A DNA stretch of 40,882 nt from Anabaena azotica FACHB-119 (GTDB lineage: Bacteria; Cyanobacteriota; Cyanobacteriia; Cyanobacteriales; Nostocaceae), in the NCBI RefSeq assembly GCF_014697625.1, contig NZ_JACJSG010000063.1, positions 1 through 40,882 of the forward strand. Reading direction: 5' to 3'. A model generated the notes under the pieces. It was not told where the DNA came from. It searched no databases and worked only from the letters and a program-made list of their open reading frames with translations. Below, piece after piece: positions 26,673 to 34,698 of this stretch (the first letter of the stretch is position 1; the number at the start of each line of letters is the position of its first letter). Position numbers and translations under genes: made by a program.

Positions 26673-26975
26673 GGCAACATGAATCAGATTTGATTTCTGT
26701 CTCCCTTACGCAAGTGTCATCATCAAACTAACTGTAGGGTGCGTCAGCCCCAATAATTTCGTACAGATTTAAGGATTTTCCACATCTGACGCACCCTACC
26801 CCAAGTGCCATTGCGTAAGTTCTGTTCTGTATCCCTTACGGGAGCGTAGCCATAAAAGTATCTGTAGGGTGGGCATTGCCCACCAAATCTATAATCAGGA
26901 GTTATATTTCCAAATCCTGATATTAAAACCTGAAAATACTTATATATCATCCTTTTAGAAATCACATTGCTATTG
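26673..26975. other. Repeat-rich intergenic region after the cylK-like gene
   Basis: This 303-bp gap is almost all repeats. It contains part of the element also seen near 7950 (GAATC-GATTTGATTTCTGT at 26681-26700 and CCCTTACGGGAGCGTAGCC near 26833-26851), interrupted by the 117-bp element at 26704-26820. At 26868-26884 lies the near-perfect palindrome GGTGGGCATTGCCCACC, a repeat common in cyanobacterial spacers. No gene is seen. Confidence 0.65.
26704..26820. repeat. 117-bp palindromic MITE-like element, copy A
   Basis: The ends CTTACGCAAG and TTGCGTAAG form terminal inverted repeats, and inner arms TAGGGTGCGTCAG and CTGACGCACCCTA pair as a long hairpin. A homologous copy in the opposite orientation is at 38354-38471, clearly similar along its whole length. 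It has no coding capacity. Confidence 0.85.
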
Positions 26976-27284
26976 ATGGTTAAGAAAGTGTTAATAGAAC
27001 AGTTAAATGAAACCCAAACGCGAAGGCTCAAATTAGCTAGAAACCTCGTTAACATATCAAAAGAAGCAGCTGAAATCCAACATCTAGTAGAGCGTATTCC
27101 TGAGATCATGTGTACAAATGACCAGCTGCGTCCACTTTGGGAGCGGTGGGAAAAAGCAGGTATGGATGCAAAATCGCCATATAAGTCTTTCTCTCGTCAA
27201 GAGATTGCCATCTTAAAGGCATTCCTTGAGTATATCAGCTACGCCAGCGATCGCTTTATCTCACAGATTCATCAAGGTAAATAA
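26976..27284 (+). CDS. Small helical protein coupled to the GMC oxidoreductase
   Basis: This protein of about 102 residues is not assigned to a family. It is predicted to be mostly alpha-helical and charged (LNETQTRRLKLARNLVNISK, later SFSRQEIAILKAFLEYISY). It has no signal peptide, transmembrane segment or cysteine cluster. Its stop codon overlaps the ATG of the GMC oxidoreductase (TAATG), a strong sign of translational coupling. It could therefore be a small partner subunit, as small subunits accompany some FAD-containing GMC dehydrogenases, but it shows no clear resemblance to the gluconate dehydrogenase subunit 3 family. I use the ATG at 26976; a TTG at 26967 would add 3 residues. Confidence 0.65.
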   Translation: MVKKVLIEQLNETQTRRLKLARNLVNISKEAAEIQHLVERIPEIMCTNDQLRPLWERWEKAGMDAKSPYKSFSRQEIAILKAFLEYISYASDRFISQIHQGK

Positions 27285-28891
27285 TGAAAATTCAGGCAAA
27301 ATACTGTGTGATTGGCACTGGAGCCGGTGGCGGCATTGTCGCCTACAAACTGGCTCAGTCCGGTCAAGATGTTGTAGTCTTAAATACTGGTAAGATCCCA
27401 GAGCAAAACATATTTGAAAATGAACTGACGGCAGAGCAAAAATCTAATTTTGGTATAGGTAAGAGCATTACCTTTCCGATTAAGGATCAAGCAGACTTCA
27501 GCGAAGAACTTTATGCCGATGTTCCCGACAAAAGTACAACAAAGATTCCTCCAGAAGTCTTTCTGCACTTTCAAATTCAACATATAAACGGACTTCAGAA
27601 CCTCTGGAATGGAATTTGCCTGCGCTATTCCCAGGAAGATTTTGCTAATCAGCATAATCATAATGGAAATTGTCAATGGCAAGTATCTTATGAGGAAATG
27701 GCAGACCATTATAGTGCGGTGGAAAAGCTGGCCCTCGTTGTCGGTAGTCAAGATGGACTTTCACAATTTCCCGACGGCGATTTTATGCCACCAAAGCAAC
27801 TGCGTGACATTGATGAACTCTTCCTCAGCAGCAATAAATACCTTGAACACCCAGAGCTAGTTTTCTTCAACAACCGCAAAGCCATAGACCTACGCGAATA
27901 TTCCCTGCACAAATGTGTGTCTTGTGGCAGATGTTTTAGTGGCTGTCGCTCTGGTAGTGTATACAAGTTTTCGACCCACTTATATCCGCAAATCAAGCAG
28001 CTAAAAAACTTCCGTCTATTTGAGTACGCCCGTGTGATTAAAGTGGCATCGGAACCAGGGCAACAAGCTAAAGTGATGGCGATCGATGAGCGCAACCATA
28101 CAGCGATCGAAGTATCTGCTGATGTCGTAGTTATTTCAGCTGGAGCTATAGAATCCGTTAGGCTGCTGCTTAACTCCTTTTCTCTCCAGTATGCAGGTAT
28201 GGATCAAGTAGGTAAATACCTTCAAGATGTCCCATCCGTTGGACTGGGAACGAGTTTGATGAAAACTTGGTTCAAACCAGTTTCCGCGAACAGAGGATAT
28301 GGAGATCATGTTCTTGTGGGCGGTAAGCTGAAAGCCAAAGATACAAAATTTCCTTTTGTAGCTCAGTTTTGGTCGGATTTTATGAAAGACCCAATATATC
28401 TAAATGACATTAATTTTCTGCCCCGCCCTTTGAAAAAAATAGTTGCTAAACAAATTTATCGCAGCACAGCTGCTTTAGTTTTATGGGGGCCTTCTGTGCC
28501 ACGAAAGGAAAACCGCCTGGAACTTTCAAACGATCTCGATAGATATGGGCAAAGACAACTGAATGTACTCTACCAAAGAGATCCCTTAGAGCTTGTGTTT
28601 AACCAGCAACTGGAAAAACTAGGGCGAAAACTCCTTCGTAATGCTTCTGGTTTTGTCGCCAGCCGCTTCGCTAGCCGTCCCGGTAAAGGCATTCATTACT
28701 CAGGTACGTGTCGAATGGGGGCTACGCCCGATCAAGGTGTTGTGGATAAAAACCTGAAGTTTTATGGCGCTGACAATATTTATATTTGTGACGGGGGTGT
28801 AATTCCCCAACTTAGCGAGAAACATCCGACATTGACAATCATGGCTCTGGCGCATCGCTTAGGCGAACATTTAATCAGGAGATACTCATGA
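27284..28891 (+). CDS. GMC-family FAD oxidoreductase with a four-cysteine cluster motif
   Basis: This 535-residue oxidoreductase has the N-terminal FAD-binding motif VIGTGAGGGIVAYKLAQSG and the C-terminal GMC signature GTCRMGATPDQGVVD, then GADNIYICDGGVIP and HPTLTIMALAHRLGEHL, which contains the conserved His of the family. It should oxidise an alcohol using FAD. Residues 211-221 read CVSCGRCFSGC (Cys211, Cys214, Cys217, Cys221), the CxxCxxCxxxC spacing of an iron-sulfur ligand set. Related cysteine motifs occur in some long-chain alcohol oxidases of this family. It is coupled at both ends: TAATG with the small protein upstream and ATGA with the aldo/keto reductase downstream. It probably oxidises a hydroxyl on the polyketide or a sugar; the substrate is unknown. 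Confidence 0.85.
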   Translation: MKIQAKYCVIGTGAGGGIVAYKLAQSGQDVVVLNTGKIPEQNIFENELTAEQKSNFGIGKSITFPIKDQADFSEELYADVPDKSTTKIPPEVFLHFQIQHINGLQNLWNGICLRYSQEDFANQHNHNGNCQWQVSYEEMADHYSAVEKLALVVGSQDGLSQFPDGDFMPPKQLRDIDELFLSSNKYLEHPELVFFNNRKAIDLREYSLHKCVSCGRCFSGCRSGSVYKFSTHLYPQIKQLKNFRLFEYARVIKVASEPGQQAKVMAIDERNHTAIEVSADVVVISAGAIESVRLLLNSFSLQYAGMDQVGKYLQDVPSVGLGTSLMKTWFKPVSANRGYGDHVLVGGKLKAKDTKFPFVAQFWSDFMKDPIYLNDINFLPRPLKKIVAKQIYRSTAALVLWGPSVPRKENRLELSNDLDRYGQRQLNVLYQRDPLELVFNQQLEKLGRKLLRNASGFVASRFASRPGKGIHYSGTCRMGATPDQGVVDKNLKFYGADNIYICDGGVIPQLSEKHPTLTIMALAHRLGEHLIRRYS

Positions 28892-29882
28892 CATACACAC
28901 AAACTGCAACCAAGCCATCAAGAATTGTTCTTGGTACAGATTGGATGATTGCTTATCCCAACTCAAGTAAGTGGAACATCTTGCCTGCTAACAAGGCGAA
29001 TAGCCTTTTAGAAAAGGCTGTTAGTTTAGGGATTAATGCTTTTGATACCGCCAGAGTCTACGCTAGTGAAGGTATCCTTGGTAGATTTATCACAGCTAAC
29101 AAAATTGACCGAGAAAAGATATTTATCATCTCCAAAGGCGGTCATCCAGGTCTGTTTTTCAAAAATCCAAAACCTATTAGTAATGAGCGCTTACAAGAGC
29201 AACTAGAAACCTCACTCAAAGCCCTCAATACAGAATATCTTGATGTATTTTTACTTCACTATGATGATCCCAGCGTTGCGACTGACGATATCGTTAGCTG
29301 GTGTTTAAACCTTCTGGAAACTGGCAAAACCCGACAAGTAGGTTATTCTAACTTTTCTCTGCATCGCCTCAAAACTATCACGAAAGCTTTAGAGTCTGAA
29401 GGACATATTCCCTGGGTGAGTGCAGAGTTTAATTGCCTTCCTGTGCAAAATGAAAGATGGAAGGGCGCACAAAATATCTCGCAAAATTTTGACTACCTTC
29501 AGTTTTTAAAAGATAAGAATATTCCATTCCTTGCCTATTCTGCTCTTGGTAGGGGCTATTTAAAAAAAAAACAGATCAAGTAAAAAAAGAGTATCCTATG
29601 CCCAAATCTCTTGATGTTTTTCTGCAAAAAATCACAGGTGAGAAGAAAAACCAAGACACCCCGGAAATGATTACACAAATTAGTAAACTCACAAGCTTAA
29701 GCGAAAAATATCAAGTTTCGCCAGTCATTATAGCCCTTGAATATGTTTTAAGATTTTCCCAGGGTTTTTATCCTGTTTTGGGTACTTCTAACCCCAATCA
29801 TCTAGAAGAAAGTCTTAAAGCCCTGGAAGTCAACTTAACTGTAGAAGATTTTGCTGATCTTTCTGTAGTTCCAACAAAATGA
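28888..29882 (+). pseudogene. Aldo/keto reductase interrupted by a frameshift
   Basis: Two ORFs in different frames together encode one complete aldo/keto reductase of about 330 residues. The first (28888-29583) carries the catalytic tetrad Asp53 and Tyr58 (FDTARVY), Lys83 (SKGG) and His124 (FLLHYDD), then stops shortly after GRGYLKKK. The second (ATG at 29598, ending 29882) continues the barrel: LSEKYQVSPVIIALEYVLRF, then the NADPH-binding end PVLGTSNPNHLEESLKAL. The break is at a run of ten A at 29562-29571; one extra A, or a -1 slip, restores a single frame. It may be a true mutation, a sequencing error in the homopolymer, or expression by slippage. It starts inside the stop of the GMC gene (ATGA). 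Confidence 0.85.
29562..29571 (+). other. A10 homopolymer at the frameshift site
   Basis: Ten consecutive A residues within the aldo/keto reductase gene mark the point where reading must shift frame. Tracts of nine or more A are known sites of transcriptional slippage and contain the A-AAA-AAA heptamer used for -1 ribosomal frameshifting. Confidence 0.7.
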
Positions 29883-30045
29883 TAGCTATTATCACAATCC
29901 CTTGTAAGTACGTGACGCTAGAAGTCTAATTGTTGCTTACATTCATCCAAGTCTCACACACCCTACTGTGATTGATGGCCAGTTGCGGTAGCCATTCAGG
30001 AGGGTATCCAGAGAATGACGATTACAGGCGATCTAATTGAATAAT

Positions 30046-31344
30046 ATGGCGTTTCCCCAAAAAAGCATGACTCATTTTGGTATTGTTTGCCCTAGCGCAC
30101 CTGGTCACTTGAATCCAATGTGTACTCTAGGCTACGAATTGAAAAGGCGCGGTCATCGCGTTACTATCTTCGGCATGACAGATGCTCGAAATAAAACTTT
30201 AGAGGCGGGATTAGAATTCCAACCTGTAGCATTAAAAGAATATTCCGAAGCAAAGATAGCAGAGTATTATGCTGAATCAGGCAAAATGAGCAAGTTAGCT
30301 GCATTTCGCCATACGATTAAATTTTTCCGAAATACAGCAAGTATTATGCTGAACGAGTTACCTTCACTCATAAAAGATACAGGTATAGAGATATTATTAA
30401 TTGATCAAACTTTCCCTTGGGTGATAACTACTGCTGAATATTTGAATATTCCTTTTATCACCATTTGTTGCGCTTTAATGATGAATAGGGATATTTTAGT
30501 TCCTCCTTTTTATACTCCTTGGCAATACAATCCTAGTTGGTTGTTTTCCTGGCGAAATCAAATAGGTTATAAAATACTCGATTACCTCACTCAACCAATT
30601 CAAGATACGATTGATGAGTATCGTCAAAAATGGCAATTAGGGAAATTCGTCATAAATTATACTTTTCATCCCCAAGAACTGGCACAACTAACCCAACAAC
30701 CAGCCGAATTTGATTTTCCACGCAGTTCTTTACCTGCGTGTTTTCATTTTACTGGCCCATTTCACTCTCAAGCAAGTCGAAAACCAGTTGCTTTCCCTTG
30801 GGACAAACTCAACGGGAAACCTTTAATTTATGCTTCAATGGGAACATTACAAAATCGGCTGATCGGTGTTTTTGAAAAAATAGCCGCAGCTTGCCAGAAT
30901 TTAGACGCTCAATTGGTAATTTCTCTAGGAGGATCTGCCAAACCAGAATCATTACCAAAATTAGCCGGAAACCCAATATTAGTGGAATATGCACCCCAAC
31001 TAGAGTTACTTAAAAAAGCTACTTTGGTAATTACTCATGCAGGACTGAATACTGCTTTAGAGTCTTTAAGTAATGGCGTACCCATGATTGCGATTCCAGT
31101 GACTAATGACCAACCAGCAGTAGCAGCGCGGATAGTTTGGAGTGGAACGGGAGAAGCTATACCTGTAGATAAGTTAACCGTAGAAAACCTGCAAAATTGC
31201 ATAAATAAGGTATTAACAGATGATTCTTATAAAAGAAATGCTTTGCGAATTCAATATGCGATCGCATCTTCTGGAGGAGTTAGCAGAGCCGCCGATATTA
31301 TTGAGAAAGCTGTATTTACTAAAAAGCCAGTTTTAGCTTGCTAA
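30046..31344 (+). CDS. Glycosyltransferase, UGT/MGT-like (GT1)
   Basis: This 432-residue GT-B glycosyltransferase has the N-terminal acceptor-domain signature FGIVCPSAPGHLNPMCTLGY with the presumed catalytic His. The C-terminal nucleotide-sugar motif is VITHAGLNTALESLSNGVP, followed by IPVTNDQPAVAARI. The layout is that of macrolide/zeaxanthin-type glycosyltransferases (CrtX/YjiC-like). Middle-domain motifs such as YASMGTLQNRLIG and LVEYAPQLELLKKA agree. It could transfer a hexose or pentose to a phenolic or alkyl hydroxyl of the cyclophane. The start is uncertain: ATG 30046 or 30067, or TTG 30037, none with a clear ribosome-binding site. It lies in the tailoring block about 160 bp after the reductase, possibly with its own promoter. 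Confidence 0.88.
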   Translation: MAFPQKSMTHFGIVCPSAPGHLNPMCTLGYELKRRGHRVTIFGMTDARNKTLEAGLEFQPVALKEYSEAKIAEYYAESGKMSKLAAFRHTIKFFRNTASIMLNELPSLIKDTGIEILLIDQTFPWVITTAEYLNIPFITICCALMMNRDILVPPFYTPWQYNPSWLFSWRNQIGYKILDYLTQPIQDTIDEYRQKWQLGKFVINYTFHPQELAQLTQQPAEFDFPRSSLPACFHFTGPFHSQASRKPVAFPWDKLNGKPLIYASMGTLQNRLIGVFEKIAAACQNLDAQLVISLGGSAKPESLPKLAGNPILVEYAPQLELLKKATLVITHAGLNTALESLSNGVPMIAIPVTNDQPAVAARIVWSGTGEAIPVDKLTVENLQNCINKVLTDDSYKRNALRIQYAIASSGGVSRAADIIEKAVFTKKPVLAC

Positions 31345-31600
31345 TTTTTTTTAATTTAAATGAAGACAGAAGCTTTATTGGGGTAATTATTGATGTAGTA
31401 AACATTTTTTATCTTAAATAATTGATGAGGACTTACAGCTTGGTAAAATATGAAGATAATTCTCATTGTGATGTTGGAAGGCTATTGCTGTTATTGTGGA
31501 TAAAAGAAATAAAATCGCGCTAAATTTATATTTCAATTTAGCAACGCCAAACCCTTAATTTAAAAATAGATAAGTCAACTAAATCAACGAAGATATATTA

Positions 31601-32947
31601 TTGATGAAATCAGAAACATTTCTTGTTCAAGCCAATAACTATAATAAACAATTGATAGCTTGTTCTTTTACAGATCAATTAATTAGAAATATTTATGTTT
31701 CTGTTGTTTTTTTCTACAGAACAAGTATTGATTGTGATTTACTCATAGATGCCCTCAAACAAGTACTGAGTGATTTTCCAATTTTTGCGGGAGTTTTAAT
31801 AAATATTAACCACAGTTTGTTCATAGATTGTAACAACAAAGGTGTGCTTTTCTCTATTAGAAAAGATAATAATTATACATTAGATAAAGTAATTCAGGAA
31901 CTACCGAAAATCAATCAAAAAAGACTTGTCAATATAATTAACACCAAAAAGGCTATATTAAATCAAAGTCCAATAATGACTATTCAAATCACCTATTTTG
32001 CTTGCGGAGGGATGACGCTTGGTGTTTGTTGGCATCATTCAATTGGAGATATGCACTCATTTATGTGTTTTATGAAAGCTTGGGCAAATAAATTCAGAAA
32101 GGAAGACTATCCTTTACCTCTAATTGTTAAAGACAGAGATAAATACTCCGAAAGCAACCTAAAAAAAAATAGCAATTCCATTCCTGGGGTGAGACATTTG
32201 AATAGGATAGAATTGTTAAAAACAGGATTTTATATACTATTAGGTGCTTGTACTAGAGCTAATTTACACTTTTATTTTTCTGAGAATGAACTGAAAAATA
32301 TGAAGCAGGACTTCTTGGAAAAAACTAATCAAAGGTTATCTACAAACGATGTTTTGTGTGCATACATTTTCCAGATAATTTCCGATTTAGATGTCTACAA
32401 TGAAAAAAGATATTTATCTATAGTGGTTGATTATAGAAGCAAAGGAAAAATTCCCCTAAACATTTTAGGAAATTATGTTACAAATTTAAATACAATAAGC
32501 CATCAAAAGGTAGATCCTTATAAATTAGCTCAAAAATTAAGAGAGTCACTTGACAATTTTCAAAAACAACATCTGGATTTCTTCTCTACAAAAGAATATA
32601 TTGAGCGCAACGGGGGAATTGAAAAAATTGACCAGTTTGTTCCTATACCTATCGACCCTCTAAGAAGAAACTTGTTGATTTCTAACTGGACTAATTTTGG
32701 TGTGTATAATGTAAGATTCGATGAGTCATATCCATTCTTTTTTACTTCTTTTGGAGATGATAAAATACCCTGGTTATCGAAAATAATGAATGGATTTTCA
32801 AATAATGGCTTCATATACTCTGTTTCTTTGCCAAACAAATTAGCTAAAAAACTAATGGAGGAAGATAACCTACGCAAAATACACAAATATCGGCATCAAG
32901 AAGAGATTATGCCAGAGTTAGTAGAAGAATTACAATGGTTATTGTAG
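31601..32947 (+). CDS. BAHD-like acyltransferase (HxxxD transferase family)
   Basis: This 448-residue protein has the HHxxxD motif WHHSIGD (His145, His146, Asp150) shared by BAHD acyltransferases and NRPS condensation domains. Towards the C-terminus, LISNWTNFGVYNVRFDESYP sits where BAHD enzymes have W..F..YDADFGWGKP, with only part of DFGWG kept. The total length of about 450 and the two-domain layout fit BAHD better than a condensation domain. BAHD enzymes move acyl groups from CoA to hydroxyls or amines. The gene is markedly AT-rich with many AAA and ATA codons compared with the PKS genes, suggesting separate origin. Acylation of a sugar or hydroxyl on the product is a reasonable inference. 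No strong ribosome-binding site precedes the ATG. Confidence 0.75.
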   Translation: MMKSETFLVQANNYNKQLIACSFTDQLIRNIYVSVVFFYRTSIDCDLLIDALKQVLSDFPIFAGVLININHSLFIDCNNKGVLFSIRKDNNYTLDKVIQELPKINQKRLVNIINTKKAILNQSPIMTIQITYFACGGMTLGVCWHHSIGDMHSFMCFMKAWANKFRKEDYPLPLIVKDRDKYSESNLKKNSNSIPGVRHLNRIELLKTGFYILLGACTRANLHFYFSENELKNMKQDFLEKTNQRLSTNDVLCAYIFQIISDLDVYNEKRYLSIVVDYRSKGKIPLNILGNYVTNLNTISHQKVDPYKLAQKLRESLDNFQKQHLDFFSTKEYIERNGGIEKIDQFVPIPIDPLRRNLLISNWTNFGVYNVRFDESYPFFFTSFGDDKIPWLSKIMNGFSNNGFIYSVSLPNKLAKKLMEEDNLRKIHKYRHQEEIMPELVEELQWLL

Positions 32948-33101
32948 GATATCTTTTTAAAGATTAGCTATGTAGCCAGGCTCCTTAGTTGGGTAGAAGT
33001 TAATACGAGATACATAAATATTTTTTTGAAAATAAGACAAATTAGCCTGATTTTTTAATTTTCCCAAACTCTACCAAATTAACCTAATACAAAGGAGAAT
33101 T

Positions 33102-34610
33102 ATGAGCGATATTAGGACTTCACAAAGTACAGTTAACATCGAGTCACCAAAGGTAAACGAAACAGAAGAAAAATTTCAGTGGACAAAGCAGTGGTATCCT
33201 ATTGCCATAGCAGAGTGTTTAGATCCTTCCAAACCCCAACCTGTAGAGTTATTGGGAAAGAATTTTGTCTTATGGCGGGATAAGCAAGGCAAATGGAACT
33301 GTTTTGAGGATCTTTGTCCCCACAGACTTGTTCGTCTTTCAGAAGGTAGGGTTGAGTCTGATGGAACCTTATTATGTGCTTATCACGCTTGGCGCTTTAA
33401 CTCCGAAGGAAAATGCGTCAGTATGCCTCAATCTAAAGACAAGGAAAGTGAGGCACAAAATTGCGCTAGTAGTAGGTCTTGCGCTACAGCTTATCCTCTT
33501 CAAGAAAGACAAGGACTGCTGTGGCTGTGGCCTGAGTCTGGTTCACAAGCTTTAATTGAAAGTAAATTAAGAGAGCCGCGAGTTATCCCTGAACTCGAAG
33601 AAACGCCAGAGCGAATTGTTAATAGAAGTGCGTGGAACATCCGCGATCTGCCTTATGGTTGGGATTATTTTATAGAGAATGTTGCAGATCCCGCACATGT
33701 TCCCGTTTCGCATCACAATATCATGGGTAGCAGATACAAAGATGCAGGCTATTTTGATATGGTGAGTGTGCGAAAGTTATCTACTCAAGAAGGATTTTCT
33801 TTTGAAACTAAGCCTGCTCCGCCTGATATCGAAACATTAATTAATGATTTTCAGCCTCCTTGCGTGATGCGAGTTTATTCTGTTGATAAGCGAGGATGCA
33901 AATATATCTTGACTTTGTATGGTGTTCCTATCCGTCCAGGTTGGACTCGTTTGATTGGTAGTCAGTTATTCGTTAAAAATGACAAAGGAGAGGTTCCCAA
34001 AAAAGGTCTAGGTTTTTTTGCTTTGCCTATGCCTATTTGGTTAACTCACATTCTTTCTTCTATGTTGCTGCATCAAGATTCAGTTTTTCTACATTACCAA
34101 GAAAAATTTATGGCGCAGTCTCTTCAAGAGAAATGGTTGGCTAGAGTTTATACTCCCAATCCTTCAGATAAAATGGTCATCACTTTTCGTCAATGGTGGG
34201 AAAAAAGAGCTGGTGGGGAAATACCTTGGGATAAAAACTGCGATCGCCAACTTCCCCCTCCTGAATACGACAAACGAAAGCTATTCGATGTTTGGAATAC
34301 TCACACCAAAGATTGTTATGTCTGTCAACAAGCATTGAAGAATATCAATCGTCTTTCTCTAGCTGCTTATGTTGTTTCAATTGGTTGCTTAACTGGGGGA
34401 ATAATTGCTGATGCTCGTCATATAGCTCTTCAAGCAGTACAATTGTCTGTCTCTCCAGAAGCCTCTTCATCAGTTATGAATTGGGTTCCACCTCAGAGCT
34501 TTTGGATCGCTATAGTTGGCGCGGTGCTATTTGCTTTAATAGGCTATTTACTGAAAAAACTCACGCGCCTATTTTATGTTTATGAATTTGAGCATTCTCA
34601 CAATCATTAA
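33102..34610 (+). CDS. Rieske non-heme iron oxygenase with C-terminal membrane helices (PaO/Tic55-like)
   Basis: This 502-residue oxygenase carries the Rieske [2Fe-2S] ligands Cys72-x-His74 and Cys92-x2-His95 (CPHRLVRL and CAYHAWRF). The mononuclear iron site is Asp196, His199 and His204 in NVADPAHVPVSHH. A CxxC pair (DCYVCQQAL) precedes two C-terminal transmembrane segments (LAAYVVSIGCLTGGIIA and FWIAIVGAVLFALIGYLL). This order is that of the pheophorbide a oxygenase/Tic55 group, common in cyanobacteria. Within the cluster it could install a hydroxyl on the alkyl or benzylic carbons of the cyclophane at the membrane, supplying a site for glycosylation or acylation. A good ribosome-binding site, AAAGGAG, is 6 nt before the ATG. 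Chlorophyll-catabolic function is a less likely alternative. Confidence 0.9.
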   Translation: MSDIRTSQSTVNIESPKVNETEEKFQWTKQWYPIAIAECLDPSKPQPVELLGKNFVLWRDKQGKWNCFEDLCPHRLVRLSEGRVESDGTLLCAYHAWRFNSEGKCVSMPQSKDKESEAQNCASSRSCATAYPLQERQGLLWLWPESGSQALIESKLREPRVIPELEETPERIVNRSAWNIRDLPYGWDYFIENVADPAHVPVSHHNIMGSRYKDAGYFDMVSVRKLSTQEGFSFETKPAPPDIETLINDFQPPCVMRVYSVDKRGCKYILTLYGVPIRPGWTRLIGSQLFVKNDKGEVPKKGLGFFALPMPIWLTHILSSMLLHQDSVFLHYQEKFMAQSLQEKWLARVYTPNPSDKMVITFRQWWEKRAGGEIPWDKNCDRQLPPPEYDKRKLFDVWNTHTKDCYVCQQALKNINRLSLAAYVVSIGCLTGGIIADARHIALQAVQLSVSPEASSSVMNWVPPQSFWIAIVGAVLFALIGYLLKKLTRLFYVYEFEHSHNH

Positions 34611-34643
34611 TTTTTGACCTTGAGTGGACAAAAATAGCTACCA

Positions 34644-34676
34644 AGATCCCCGACTTCTCAAATAAGTCGGGGATCT
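34644..34676. terminator. Bidirectional terminator between convergent genes
   Basis: A perfect 13-bp stem, AGATCCCCGACTT and AAGTCGGGGATCT with a 7-nt loop, lies 34 nt after the Rieske gene stop and 23 nt from the end of the minus-strand glycosyltransferase. No long T run follows on either strand, but the stem is strong and its position is ideal for stopping both transcripts. Confidence 0.75.
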
Positions 34677-34698
34677 GAAGCTCACTAATTTTCACAAA

